Assembly: GCA_973895155.1 (NCBI GenBank) | Contig: OZ316896.1 | Span: forward strand, 8,308,001-8,372,000 | Source: Marsupella aquatica | Taxonomy: Eukaryota; Marchantiophyta | Length of the DNA stretch: 64,000 nt | Direction: 5' to 3' | In this document: positions 1 to 12,673 of the stretch, one piece after another | Numbering within the stretch: position 1 is the stretch's first letter | Layout of the letters: every line of letters begins with the position of its first letter | Position numbers and translations under genes: made by a program | The notes under the pieces: model-generated | Told to the model about the DNA's origin: nothing | What the model saw: the letters and a program-made list of their open reading frames with translations, nothing else | Databases searched by the model: none

Positions 1-957
1 TACAATAAGGAAGGTGGATTCAAGAAATCCTTAGTGGCTTTGATTACTAAACCTAAACAGGACGGAGGGCTGGGGATCCTCCCATTTGACAAGCAGTCCG
101 AAGCACTCCAAATGCGGCACGTCTCGCGTCTGATCGTGGGAGAAAGGAAGGAATGGACCAGTATGGTACAAGACATCATCTTAATGAGCTCCAAATCTAG
201 GCCACGTAAGAGAGAGCTTAAGAATTGGTCCTACTCTGAAATCATTTTACTGAACCCATCTATCGTGGTGAAGGGATCACCAACCACTCGAAACCTACTG
301 AAAGGATGGCAAGGAAACCACAGACGACTTGAGTTCAATTTTGGAACTTACCCTCTGCCCGCCCATCTGACCATTGAATAGACGTTGATTCTGTACTTTA
401 GTGGCAGGAACGATATTGAGGGAATGAAAATTGATCTTAGAAGGTTTTTAATTAGCCAACAGAAGCATTAAGAAACTGGTTGACTTAACTAGTGACGGGA
501 ACACATGGAGAGATAAACAGGAAATCACTGCTCGAACTAGAAGTAACAGACAGATTGGAGTCAGAGAATTCAGTGAGTTCTTCGACAAGCTCAAATCTGG
601 AGGGCTACCAACAGATTGGACATACATCGCTGCAGGAACTGGCAGTGGGAGTGGAGACCTCGGGTGAAAAAATGGTGGGTTTGCAGAGTTTTCAGGGAGT
701 AGTCAAGCAGGTTCAATTCCTAGAGTATCCAAGTGATATGCCTAGTTTCCCGTGAATGCCGTCATTGGTTGCCACGTCGTTGGTTCCCGTGAATGCCGTC
801 ATTTCCAGGGCCAGGGTGAGTTCCCAAGGCATTATTGGTGCCGCTGGCCTGATTAAGTTTCCCTCGGGCTGTTTTTGTTCTGGTTTGGGTGGCCGTTGCC
901 CCCTGCCTGCTATAAAGCGTTCTCTTTATTTAAAAAATAAATAATTAATTAAAAAAA
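1..957 (+). mobile_element. 3' end of a decayed LINE (non-LTR retrotransposon)
   Basis: A reading frame open from the window edge to 381 carries the motif KPKQDGGLGI followed by ALQMR, typical of the segment after the reverse transcriptase in plant LINE ORF2 proteins. An in-frame TAG at 379-381 breaks it. Related-looking coding continues in shifted frames to about 740 (for example FSEFFDKL near 570), so the copy is dead. The 3' flank ends in an A-rich stretch around 930-957 that could be the remnant tail. An 18-20 base segment containing gtgaatgccgtcatt occurs twice (about 746 and 784). The 5' part lies outside the window. Family assignment is from motif memory; the element end is inferred. 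Confidence 0.72.
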
Positions 958-1889
958 GGTTTGTTTTCAATGAGATATGTCATGTAAACCCAACTTATAA
1001 CTACATTGTCACTAAAGATGTTTGAATTTACAATACTGTCATTATTTTTTTCATATTTACAAAATTGTCACCATATACAAAATAATGATATTTTTATAAA
1101 TACAAAAAAACCAGTGACAGTATTATGAATTAGAATATCTTTAGTGGCAAAGTAATCCAAAGCTGATCCTGTAAAAAGGGCTTATGTGTCAACATGAGGG
1201 AACCAAAAAATGAACAGAAGCCCACACTACCTTAAATCACCAATCACCACTAGCCATACCAAAAACGTGGTTACACCACTTTTCACCATAACTAGTATCC
1301 TCTACTGAATTTGTGGGGCAACATGGTACTGAATTTGTGAGGCAATATGGTACTGAATTTGTGGAGCAATATGGAATGGGAGAGGACGAGAATGAGAGTA
1401 AAATGAAAAATGGAAAAATACTGGACAATTCCCTTTTATATGGCTAGTGGAAGTTTAACTCTCTGATCCAAAAACTCTTTTTAGTGTTACATTCTTATTA
1501 CAAAGAGAAAACAAAATCACGAACGGCATCAAATTGGTACTGCATTCGAATCAGTCGTCTGCTGCTGCTGACTATCCAAAATAATGCCGAAAGAGCAGTC
1601 TCTGGTCCACAATTCTGTCTCCACGGTGTTCATGCCAAGACGATGGCTCGAATCATCGCAATATGGAGTATTAGGACCCCTGGAATGTGATGGAGGGACG
1701 CTCGGCTTGGTCTCGGCTTGGCTGGGCAAAGCTGTCGAGAAGAAACGGGTGTGTGAGCCATCGAAGCAATGCCATGAAGGAAGGGTTATGAGATACTGCT
1801 GTGTAGCGCGAATCGGACTTGCTGTCCAGCCAGTTTGGTCGGTGTGACTTCCTTCGATCTTCCTCGATAGCTCAAGGAGATTTTGCGCA
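958..1889. other. Intergenic spacer upstream of the kanadaptin-like gene
   Basis: AT-rich spacer between the LINE tail and the first gene. It contains three tandem 24-base units at 1303-1374. The last few hundred bases must hold the promoter and 5' leader of the downstream gene, but I cannot place a TATA box or transcription start. Short open frames on both strands here look like chance. Confidence 0.6.
1303..1374. repeat. Tandem repeat, 3 x 24 bases
   Basis: Three head-to-tail units, each beginning tactgaatttgtg and ending atgg, at 1303-1326, 1327-1350 and 1351-1374. They differ by a few substitutions. The period is exactly divisible by three, so the minus-strand reading repeats an octapeptide of the type PYCxTNSV, but that frame has no other support as a gene. 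Confidence 0.9.
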
Positions 1890-4800
1890 ATGGCTTCCCC
1901 TCCCCATTTTGTCGACGAAGTTGACCCCATGCAGCACGCTAGTGAACCGCTGCTCATTGTCTCTGGTCAAAATGACATTCCGATTTCGGAATCAGAGCAA
2001 CCTTCTTCCAGTGCTGCGAGTCCTCCTGCTCCTGCTCCTGCCTCTTCAACTTCTCCTCCTTGTGTCCCTGCCTCTGCCTCGCGCAAGCTTCCACCTGTTC
2101 CCAAGTTTTTGCCTGAGAACTCTTCCGAAGAAGGAGGCCCTTCTTCTTCATCATCTGCTGCTCTCGTGCGACAGCTTCCGCCTGTTCCCAAATTCAGTGC
2201 TGACAACTCTTCAATGGGACCTCCGCCTTCGAAATCCAGTTCCCCAAGCTCTCGTGGAAGCGTGGGACCTCCCCCTGTCCCTAAATTCCACAGTTTGGCG
2301 ATGGGTCCGCCCAAGGTGTCTCCTAACTCAAAATCGTCATCAGACAAGCTCTCCGAGAGCGTGGAGCCGTCACGTTCTGAAGACGAGAGCGGTAAGGCAG
2401 TGGAACTATCAATTGCGGGAGGTGGCGATGATGCTCCTGCTGCACAGGGGAATGGTATGTCTGCGGTCGAAGGAACCAGCAGGTTATCGTTGGCTGTAGA
2501 GGGAAACGAGAGACAACTTCACCTAGCTGGTGCTAACTCCGGATCCAGTTCCGGCCAATTACCTTACTTAAAACCTTCATGGAGTGCAGCCCCGGGTCAA
2601 CCCTACACTTTGGAGATTCTTAAGGAGGGTAACATTCTGGGAGTCGAAGACGTGTAAGTTACGCTCTGATTTTGTTGTTCTTATTGTAATATTGATGACC
2701 TAGAAATTGTGAAGACCTTCAGTATGATCCCGGTGCTTGCATCCCCGTTGTCCATCCCTCCAGAATTCTCCACAATGCGCTCTTCGTCTCGTTTGTGTTA
2801 CGTTGACCTAGTAGCCAGGACAAATGTTTGATGCAATGCACAAGGATGCAGAGTAATTTATCACAGCTCATATGCAACAGGCTTCCAAGTCATGAACAGC
2901 CTTAAACGTTCTCATTAGAATATTTGTCCGGAGGACATTACTTAGCTTATACGATTGGTTTGATCTGGTTAGACTCATCATTTTGGAGGGATGTCATTCG
3001 CTGCACTGCATTTCAGTTATTCCCGTGGCTGATGAGTAGGTCCTTTCTTGATGACAGCCTGCGGTTGAGATCTGGTTGAGTTTCACATTACTTTCATCTG
3101 TACTCTTTCTTGCAACTCTCCTTAGGCACGCGGGTGGGCGTCTACCGGGATGTTGAAACCTCTCCTTTTTCATGTTACAGCAATGATTACATATACCATA
3201 ACTGGCTTCGACTGCAGGTCAAAGAAGGGAGCATACATGTTTGGAAGGAGTGATCGATGTGACTTTGTCCTCGAGCATCCCACAGTTTCTCGGTATCATG
3301 CAGGCATGACTAATACCCAATTTCTTTCAGGAGCTTGTAGGAGTTGCATAGTTTGAGGTTCATTCCCTTAACCATGGTCTGCTTTTGATTTTTCATCGGA
3401 AAAACTACTCAGGATTCTCGTTCTGGATCTATCGTTGCTCGTGTTGATAAATTCATTAGGAGACTGCTAAAAGAGATAGAGCAAACTTCTATGAAGACTC
3501 TAGTCTACCCATGTATCGCTTTCCTTGCCGTTGCCTTATTCTGTTTCATCACCTTTTTGGCACTTCTGCCACCTTCAACGGTCGGTCCACTAGAGGATCT
3601 GAGGAAACCCTACGTTCATATTTCAGTTTTTTACTGTCTGTCTTCTGAATGTTAGTAGGAAATGAATTGTTTTGAAAGATTTTATCATGAATTTGTGGGT
3701 GTCTTTAAACTTGAACGAGAACCAACTTACATGGATGTCTAAATTCCCTACGTATCTATGGTGTCATGTTACAGTGTTACAGTATAGCTCAAAGGGGGAC
3801 TCGTTTCTTTATGACCTAGGCAGTACTCATGGCACTTTTGTCAACAAACTTCAGGTATCATTCGTGTAGAGCGTTCATCAGGTATTTGTCATGGTTTTGT
3901 CATACCTTATTCATAAGGCCACAAGATTTATTCGTTGGTTCCTGCTCTGAACCCTCTGAATTAATATGTCTGTAAGGGCAACAGTTTCTGACCTACCTGT
4001 TTTGCTATATCTATTGATTTGCATTCTTGGGCTTTAATATCTGCTGACAGGTCTAAACAGCATAATGGTGTACATGTCAACCTCACAGGTGAAAGGAAGA
4101 GAATACGTGCCATTGCATGTGGGTGACATATTACGCTTTGGATTGTAAGTCTCTTTTCAGCCCTGCGCAACCCGCATCAACAACATTGGACTTGCTGTCA
4201 TAGGAAGTTTTTGTTCTCTTTTGTGGTGGAGGAATGTTGGCTCTTCATGACCCCGGAAAGAAAACTTCAACCTCTTATTCAACCTTGTTAGAGTCTTCCC
4301 ATGGTTCAGATAGTCTGTGCGATGGCGTACTATTGTATTACATAGAATGCTATCGGTTTAAAGGGAATCGAACTCTTCAGAACTACGGAAGGATCGCATC
4401 GATTTGTGTTTGCATTATTGAATTTTTTGTCTGTCGTAATGTGCTGGTGCCATTACCTGGTGGTTGGGTGGGAACAGTTCGTCTCGTTTGCATCTGTTCC
4501 AAGGGCCTCAGGAACTGATGCCAGAGGTAATCACTGGTCCCACATTTGAGCTTGACAATTTGTTGGGTACCTTGGTCTCTACAGTCATCAAATTGGGCTC
4601 GATGGATGAACTTAATAACTCTTTGGCCATTCTTCGTTGAAGTACTGTTCCTATGACCGTTACACTTTATATTTTTGTTAGGTCTTCTGTGGTGCCTTAC
4701 AGGTAATTTCACTTCTGACAGGCACCTTTTAGGACTCGCAGCAGAATTTATAGTGGTATGTTGAAAGTCGCAGTTAGATGGAACTTGGGGATAGACTTCC

Positions 4801-7800
4801 AGGTAGCTGACATGACGACAAGAATTTTTTCAGGTTCCTTTCATTTGACTTGATTTGTTCTTATCTAATTATGTGGTTGTCGCAGGAAGGATTGACCAAA
4901 AAAGAACGTCAGGCACAACGACTGGTTGAAGCTGCCCAGGATAGATCGATCAGAGAAGCCTCGCTCATTCGTGGGAAGAGGGATAGTATGGCCTCTGATG
5001 GTATATCTTGGGGAATGCAAGAAGATGCTGAGGAAGAGGCGGAGGTATTACTACTTATTTCCTTGAGGTCGAATTTGTGGGATTTAAAAATTAACTTTAG
5101 CTAGTTCAGAAAATTCTCATTCGAAGGTTGTATCGTACCCTCTTGCCTGATATTATGGCCCTCAATCCTTGAACTGTATGATTTACCATGAACATACCCT
5201 AGTGCATCGCCTACTTTGCGTAAATTAGTCTGTGGGAGCGATCGCATTACTGAAATTTTAGCCCCTTATACTTTAATCTTCTTCAAGTCTCATTGTCCTT
5301 TCGAAATGTCTTTATTTACTTTATCCATTTCATGCAACAGGAGAATGTGGAAGAGGTTACATGGCAGACTTTCAAAGGCGAACTGACAGAGAAGCAACAA
5401 AAAACACTTGGCAAGATACATAAGTACAACGAAAAGGTATTTGCACCAGTTTTCGGTCTCACATACAATGGTTTTCAGCCCTGGATAAGTCGTTGTAGAT
5501 GTCTCCTACAGACAAGATGCTGTTCTCATTTGCGAGAAGCTTGTCCAACAAATGGTTTACTTCGCTTACAGCTTTCAAATCTGAGAAAGGAGAATGATGC
5601 TATACAAGCCAAGGAAATTTCTCAAGGGGGCCTAACGCAAGGTCAGCAGACGCAAGTTGCCCGAAATGACCAACGAATGGAGCAGGTTTAACCACACCTC
5701 CATATTTTTGTGAAGCATCAAATCAAAGATACAATCTGAGAATGTTTTCAGTGACTTCGATTCACCTGAAACTCTATGAGGGCGTGGATCGATGGTCGTT
5801 TGCAACAGTTCTTCTTTGCTTTGTCACTCACCATCTTTGGTGTCATCTTGAAGCTTGTGGAGGAGGTGGAAAATTTGGAAGAGACTCTGAATGACAGTAT
5901 CCAGGAGAGCATCAGTGGTCGAGCAGGTTTGAAAAGGAGGGGAAAGAAGAATTCTGTCGATGATGATGAGGAGGATGATCTCAGGTAGAGAGGCATCAAT
6001 CAGATCTGACTTACTTGTTTGTTTAGTGAAGAAAACAGATGTGATGCTTGGATTCTCAGTTCCACCTACAAGTCACAGAATGATGGATTGCTTAGGTTTC
6101 GGAAGTTTTGTACATAATATAAAGGTGAAGGTAGAGATGCAATGACCCTGCAGATCGTGTTCATGAGACATCAGTCGATCCGATGCCAATATAACAAATC
6201 TTATCGATAGATGCCTTAAGGTGGATGTGGTAAGCTTTGCTGATTCGACCTGCTCAATACTGATAGGACATTCCCCTGGACCGCTTTGCAGTGACGACGA
6301 TGAGTTCTATGATCGTGCTAGTAAAGGGCAACCACGAAAGAAGAAAGAAGTTGTCCAAAAAGTGGAGACTGCTGACTCACTCCTCGATCAAAAAGCTGCA
6401 CTTACAATAGAGATCGAAAACCTGCGTGAAGCAATTAAAGCAGAGGAGAAAACTTCAAGCTTGTCTCAGGAAGGAGAGGTGGCAAAGATGGAGGTGGAAA
6501 CTGAAGATCCCCTAGATCAATTTATGACGCATCTGTCTTCAACCATTGGTAAGGCTCCTTCATTGTGTCGTTTCAGTGCTGCCTACCCCTGCAGGGAATT
6601 TCTATTATCAAAATCTGGGCATCTGCCGGCCTGAGGTCCTCCCCATCTCCGACTACATCTAGGAATAATGCAAAAGATGGAATTTTTGTTTGACGAGTCC
6701 GTGTCTAGTTTGTCAGTAGCTTTCACGATGTACAACATTTCAAAAGGACAATCGGAATGGCCGAGTTTAGTGGGAATTGTCATTTCTCTTGAAATATCGC
6801 TGGTCCCAGTACTCTTAATAGGATGTTTTACTGTACCTGTCCAAAACGAGACAACCGATTAGCTGGAGATCAATGTTGTAGAGGGATGCGTACCTCGGTA
6901 TCAATGTAGACACGAGCAATCTGACGGGTATAATTCCGGTCCTAAATGTGTTGTATTTTGTATGAGTTACCCGTGCAAGTTGCACAACTGACTTTCCCAT
7001 TTACTTCATGCCGCCAAAGAATGCCACTTTTCAGGATCTCAAACTCAAGGCAAACAGTGCGTTCTCTTGTAAACTGCGCCTATGGAATATGTACTCAGTC
7101 TCGTGGAACCGACATCATGGAGTTTCGAAGGATGCACATTTAAACGTTCCCATGAAGCCAGGTCAGTATGCTAGTCCGCAATGCTGAATTTAATAATCTT
7201 TTGGTCTATGGGATTGCAGTGCAAGATAAAGCCTCCCATCTCCAGAAAGAGTTGGACTCCTTGAGTAAGGAACTGGGCCGAGTTGAGCGTCTTCTCAAGC
7301 TTGCAGATCCGACCGGCGAAAGCTTAAAGAAGTGGGAACTTAAGAAAAGCGTTGAGGGCAACCAGGAGGCTGAAATTCGGAAGAGGGAACTAAAAAGGAT
7401 ATTTCCAAGCGAAAAGGATGCTCAGGACCTTGCTACATCCGTTATGGATGTCAAAACCGATCAGATTGGTGGGCAGGTGGGAACAGGGGATGATGGAGAT
7501 CTAAAGGCCAATGACAATGCTGATAATAGTGCTGCATCCGAAGAAGACACAACTGTGTTGCCTGGTTTAGAGGCGCCCCTTAGGCTCGGGGCTCCCATGC
7601 CTGAGGCTTCAGAGGAAGTTAAGCCGGAGGTTAGTGCCAAAGTTAATGAAGAAGCAGGTAACTTTGTAACGTACAAGGAGAGGAAATCCGCTATTGGTAG
7701 TAATGGTGGGCCTCAGACATCAGACGTACAAGTTGTCGCGGTGAAGGATGAAGGACAGCGTTCAATGGAGACGGAAGAAGATGTATCCCCTGTGGATCTG

Positions 7801-8339
7801 CATGTGGCCGATTCTGTAGCCCTACTGCTTAGGCAAAAAAGAGGCTTAGTGCCGGAGGAGTCTGATGTCTTTCAGAGTACACAACAGAAAATTCCCGTTG
7901 CCGGTGTCGACGATAGACACCGCTCACAGCAGTCCAAGAAACGGAAGAAGCAAGGGCCTTCAAAGATGCCGCATTCTGCTGATATTGACAGCGCTGAAGA
8001 CTGGGTGCCTCCTTCAGGTAAGAAATTGAGAAGATATATATTACAAGGGCCAGCTCCCTGTCATTGTTGCTGTTCTTCAATGCACTTGAAAGGGAATGAA
8101 GATTTTCATGATGTTGGAATCTTTCCCAAATCTCCGCTGTTAGTAGCAGTTTTCACCAAGGACATATGTCTTCCTAGTGAGGGTTGTGAATTCGTAGCCT
8201 TCAGTTTTACAGTATGTGGCCTTTCTAAGGTATTTATATTTTGACAGTAGGTAGGTAATGACTTTTGCTTCCTTGTTTCTTTTCTGCAGGGCAAACTGGC
8301 GACGGGAGAACCGCCCTCAACGACAAGTACGGCTATTAA
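1890..8339 (+). CDS. Kanadaptin-like FHA-domain protein (SLC4A1AP family)
   Basis: Twelve coding exons: 1890-2653, 3218-3303, 3775-3854, 4089-4144, 4478-4526, 4886-5044, 5341-5436, 5572-5685, 5854-5984, 6292-6548, 7220-8017, 8290-8339. The spliced frame is 879 codons and phases match throughout. Residues 1-240 are a Ser/Pro-rich disordered leader. An FHA phosphopeptide-binding fold follows at about 245-340, with MFGRSDRCDF, HPTVSRYHA and LGSTHGTFVN. Family signatures follow: GISWGMQEDAEEE, SQGGLTQGQQTQVARND, VENLEETLNDSI, and the C-terminal tail TALNDKYGY that plant homologues share. Kanadaptins are nuclear proteins linked to splicing complexes; function here is inferred from the family. The ATG at 1890 is the first in the long first exon. 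Intron 2 (3304-3774) starts with GC rather than GT. The 879-residue length is somewhat above the usual 700-800 because of the long leader and a variable region at about 600-850. Confidence 0.92.
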
Positions 8340-8460
8340 CTGATATTGGAGCCTTGATTGTCTGTGAGACGTTTGAAGGTACGAGTACAAGGTGAAATGT
8401 ACAAATGTTGGACCGTTGACGTTCGTATCCAAGAAGTGGATCCTCTTGTTAAATTATCCG

Positions 8461-8508
8461 TTAAAAGTACAATGCCATTCGTTGTTAAAAGTACAATGCC
8501 ATTCGTTG
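8461..8508. repeat. Perfect 2 x 24-base tandem repeat behind the kanadaptin-like gene
   Basis: Two identical 24-base units starting ttaaaagtacaatgcc lie at 8461-8484 and 8485-8508, about 120 bases after the stop codon and probably in the 3' untranslated region. A looser duplication follows: ttattttgcaccca recurs near 8591 and 8653. Confidence 0.9.
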
Positions 8509-10199
8509 TGGATGTGCACGGCCAAGGAAGATATTAGACATGAGCGCACAAGCAGCTGACGCAGACTTGTATCGCAGCCATTCAGAAGGATTTATTTTGC
8601 ACCCACTAATTGTCACGTTATCCGGAAAGTTTATTGGATGCATTATCCAAGTTATTTTGCACCCAATAATAATCTCACAAATTGTCTGTCTCTGCACATT
8701 GAACGAAGCAAGACTCACTCAATCTGAGCTGTAGATGACTATTACAACCAAGATTAACTGCAAGCTGAAAAACCACACTATGTCTCAGGACCTAGAGAGA
8801 GCAAGCGTGCTTCACATGATGATCTCTAAAATTAATGTGAATGAGCGGACGTTCAATCGACAACGATATAATTCCTTCTGTCCTCATCTATACTATCTAC
8901 TCAGCCATTCTGTCCAAAGCCTTTTCATAGATTGGAGAGACTAGAGTGACTCGAAATAGAAAGCGGGAAGACATTTTAAATTATGACTGGAACCTAAATA
9001 CCGGGCCCCTGAGGTGTGGTCACAATAGGCTGAATACTGTGCATTCCTGTTTTGACCAACTTCCAACAACACAGCAAACAACACATCAGAGAATATGTTT
9101 CAGCCAATAATATCCGAGACAATTATGCATTTTTGTTAACAATCTTCTTCACTACGGTGCACACATCATGTCGATAGTAAGTGAAGCATCAATCGTTGAA
9201 TCCTTCGCTGCGATATTTCCAAGAAAACAATCGAAACATTTTGCCGATGCAAAGAATGATCCTGCGAATACAGTAAACAAGCGTAAGCTTAGCTCGTCTC
9301 ATTGAACCGTTGTGAAAAGCAGTGGAATGTATAGGATCTAAGAAAGTAATCCGGATTTCTCAATCAACCGTTGTGAAAAGCAGTGGAATCTAAGAAAGTG
9401 ATCCAGACTCTTCACCTCACAAGGCACTCACTGAACCGAGCAAAGCACATTTTCCGCCTGAAGCAACTCAACGAGCTCCGGCAACTGACAGGACTCTTAG
9501 GCTTTCAATTTCTAGATGGGTTTCATAGACAGACATCTGAGATATTTGTACAGCAAAGATTCTTGATGAATAAGAACACGCACTCTCACCACGACATCGA
9601 AACTGTGGATTGATCAAACGTGCAGCACGCTGGACAATGTATATGGAAATGCAACTTGCTTCTTCGGGGTACTCCTGGGATACACTTGTGTTTCAGCCAG
9701 TATATATAGCAACGAGCTACGGCGTAATTAATTCTATCCTCCCCTCTCTGCTCCTCTTCTCTACGACTACCCGTTCATTGGAGGCTGAAGAATCCACAAG
9801 GATAGTTCTTATGTATAGATTTTGGATTCTGATAATTGCCACGAAAAACTTGCCACCTATAGCAGTCAAACTGAAAGAATTCTCATTGTATAGAGATGAA
9901 TGATACATGACGTCCCAATTTACTCACCGTTCATCCTAACTACAGGAGCTCTAAGAAAACTACAAAGAGTCGGTCAAACCCAATTCCTTGTTCCTCACAT
10001 GCACATATATTGGATTTGGATCCCAAAGCAGCGGACTTAAGAGGATTGGGTATTTCTGCAAACTTCACGTGACCACACATTAATGGGAAAAGGTTCCTTT
10101 CTGCTCAGGTATCAAAATAGAAATGCTTTGAGGCTCAAGGAGAGACGATCGAAACATACCCGCTTTTGGAAAATTCCCTCATCTTTAGAATGAAGCGCA
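8509..10199. other. Spacer without a recognised gene
   Basis: Between the kanadaptin-like 3' region and the 3' end of the Sep15-like gene. Open frames here are short and show no known motif. A 24-base block beginning aaccgttgtgaaaagcag occurs at 9305 and again at 9366, a local duplication with a period of about 61. Both neighbouring genes point into this spacer, so it must hold their 3' untranslated ends. Confidence 0.5.
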
Positions 10200-11917
10200 C
10201 TAGGGTCTTACTTTCTCCTTCAAAAACTGTTCAATGTGCTCCGACTTCCAGTTGTCGATCCTGAGCAGAACAACGCACAAGATGGACACTTCTTTGAGCG
10301 TGTCCACTTTACATTGCAACTCTCTGATCTAAGAAAAGTTTTGTTACTCCCACCCAGCCCTAAAACTCAAGAAATGTTCTTCTCGACTGGATCCTTCACT
10401 GAAATTCGGAACCTTGGTAAAAGGCTGGCCATACAAGCAGCACATAACTTTTCAGGTCCATTCACACATAACTCAAGGGTTGGGGTTCTACAAGTAGGAG
10501 CAACAAGTACATAGGTGAGAAGCATACACAAGGATTGAGATTCCAGAATCTTCAGTTGGTTCTTCTTTATTGCAATTGAGTCTTCCGAAAGATTCATGGA
10601 AAAGAAGAAACAGACCTTATTGTTTCCTTGAAATTTCCATGACGATCCAGCATGATGAGTTTTGGAGGTGACCCGTATCGATATTGGACTTCCACCGAAG
10701 GCAACTCAGATAACTTGCCTTCCACAATGGTCTGGATGTTCGGATAGTATGCTAGCTTTCTCGAACAAACTTCGAGTATTGCTCCAGCGTAGGTAGTCTG
10801 TAGCATCACAAGCAGGCAAGCAGGCAAGCAATCAGAAGCCTAAAACTGCGGATCACAGTCGTATCTGACTGGTCGAACACTGTGTTAAACAAACGACTTT
10901 TTCTATTAGGCCCGAATCGGTATGCAGAGTTTTGTGCAGAACAACTTAAGGACTTCGGCTATTCTATCGCAGATATAGTGCAAAGTAACTCAGAACTTTA
11001 GGATGTTTCATCTGGACTGAAACGCTTGCTAAGGTACGAGAGAAATAAGTAAGTGACTCAGAATGAGAAGCTCTTTAGCTTCTTATTAATATGCAAAGAG
11101 CTTCAGCAAGGTCGGGCCTGGAATGCCATACCTTGCTGATGGAATCCTCTGATTCTTGAGCACAGCATTTTCGACAGTCTGACTCCAGCTCTGAAGAGAC
11201 AGAACAACAGCCCTTAAAACCCAACAACAGCCCTTGAGATAGAACAATGAATTCGAAAATTTGATTGTAGCACGTAAATCACATTTTCGCCGACAATATT
11301 CCGGCTTCAGGACATAAGCGACAGACTGCACAATTATAAGCGAGCTAATTGCGAGCCAATTATCGAAGATCCATGACAAAATTTCTGAGAAAATTAGGTT
11401 CCTACGTTCTGATTTTAAGTTCTGAAAGAAATGGCATTTACAATCCTCGACAAAGATCATTAAGAACCAGAGAACAATATATGACAAAACTAGACACCAT
11501 GAGACTCTCGAAAGATAGATAATGTCTGATTCGTAGAAATCTGCATGTATAAATACTTCAAAACTCGAAATCGGAGGCATTGAATATCGGTATGACCTGA
11601 AAATTGATCATTATTTCTGACCAACACATGTCAGCTGCCTTCTCGCATATCGTGAATCCATGTACTGAGTACGCACAATTGCAGGGAGGATTTAAATGCA
11701 CCAGCAAATTGTGCACACAAAATTAGGGGTAAAGCAAAAATAGCGCACCTTCATCTTTAACATATTCAGCGAGGGAATCGCAATCAGAGCAGAGAGCGAG
11801 TCCTGTGAACCCAAGTGCCTCACACTTAACGTCGTCTCCCCCTGTTTCTCCTGTCGCTGTGCCGACCACAATCAATGCGCCCAAAATCAGCAACGCCCAC
11901 CTGAGCCCCTTTCCCAT
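10200..11917 (-). CDS. Selenoprotein F (Sep15)-like ER thioredoxin-fold protein, Sec replaced
   Basis: Four coding exons on the minus strand: 11917-11749, 11190-11132, 10797-10616, 10260-10200, giving 156 residues with exact phase agreement. Residues 1-23 form a signal peptide with a hydrophobic core (ALLILGALIVVG). The Cys-rich N-terminal module has C32, C43, C46, C62, C65 and C66, the last three in ESDCRKCCAQE. In the family this module binds the ER folding sensor UGGT. The thioredoxin-like part follows, with YAGAILEVC, YGSPPKLIMLD and ETIRIDNWKSEHIEQFL. Animal Sep15 has a Cys-Gly-Sec redox motif; here residues 87-89 are Cys-Ser-Arg, so selenocysteine is absent, as I recall for land-plant homologues. 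The expected role is ER glycoprotein quality control. Translation starts at the ATG just before the signal peptide; an upstream open frame has no ATG-led signal peptide. Confidence 0.93.
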
Positions 11918-12390
11918 TCTGCAAGACTTGTCGACTCTGGTACAGTGCAGTCCTCCACTCCCGGGATCCCAGCTCGATGAAAGGCGGACCGGATTTTCTG
12001 CCTTCTTCCTCAGAATTGGGATCAATAATGCCACCCGAACAAGATTGTTGCCTGCGTTCTGATATCTTTTGCCACCAGAGTGTTGGGTCTGGAGCCGGGT
12101 TCCTCAAAGTGGATCCCTCTCGATCCTGTCTAAACTTGAACACGTTCTGTAGACTAATACTGGAGTGAGATCTCCTCGCTATCGACGAGGTCTCAAACCT
12201 ACCAATAGCATACCGTCGTCAAAACGACGGGCATTCCGAGACTACCCCGTCCAGCACTCGACGGCTGGCCCGTGGTGACTTCAATCGTCAGGGGCTCGAG
12301 CGACCAGCACGGGCTTTTCCCTAAACACGGGCTATTCCCGTGCGCTTCTCAGAGTGGTCGTGTCAAACCAGTCGATGAGCACTCAGAAAC
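11918..12390. other. Sep15-like promoter and leader region
   Basis: Holds the 5' leader and promoter of the minus-strand Sep15-like gene. It becomes CpG-richer around 12180-12330, where short palindrome-like segments such as cgtcgtcaaaacgacgg occur. No convincing coding region is seen. Confidence 0.45.
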
Positions 12391-12673
12391 ATGCTAGTGG
12401 ATGAGAGAGAGCTGTCGAGAACGTGGGGATCTTCATCCCGGCATGGAACCTGCGAAATCCAAATTGATTGTAGGAGCCGTCTCAGCATTGAATTGAATGG
12501 AGTGAAGGAATCACGGCGTACGATGGAGCTGATGATTTTTGAGGGACAGCTATTTTCAAACAGAGAGAGACAAGGCAATCCAAATGCATTGAGACCCTGC
12601 GAGGCAGATGGCTCTTCAACCATAGCGAGTGACAGTCAGGGAGAGGATTCGGCTCAGGAGAGCTACCTTGCAG
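12391..12673 (+). CDS. Possible upstream exon of the Myb/SANT-like gene
   Basis: An ATG-led frame of 94 codons ends in a usable donor, CAG followed by gtatcg. Its phase (one base left over) fits exactly with an acceptor at 13566/13567, just before GTAATCAGGC, in the main exon of the downstream gene. Joining them would replace the ATG at 13561 and add about 94 residues, with a Ser/Glu-rich end (SDSQGEDSAQE). No known motif occurs in it, and phase agreement alone has a one-in-three chance, so this is a hypothesis. Confidence 0.3.

Noticed and set aside
690-730. tRNA-like T-arm (ggttcaattcc)
   Set aside because: No acceptor stem, D-arm or anticodon arm could be built around it; it lies in the LINE remnant.
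1967-2347. 126-codon minus-strand frame opposite exon 1 of the kanadaptin-like gene
   Set aside because: It is the antisense shadow of a Ser/Pro-rich coding exon; Gly/Glu-rich composition mirrors the sense strand.
1819-2499. 226-codon plus-strand frame overlapping the kanadaptin-like first exon
   Set aside because: Leu/Ser-rich out-of-frame reading of the real exon; no motif, and the exon's own frame continues into the FHA domain.
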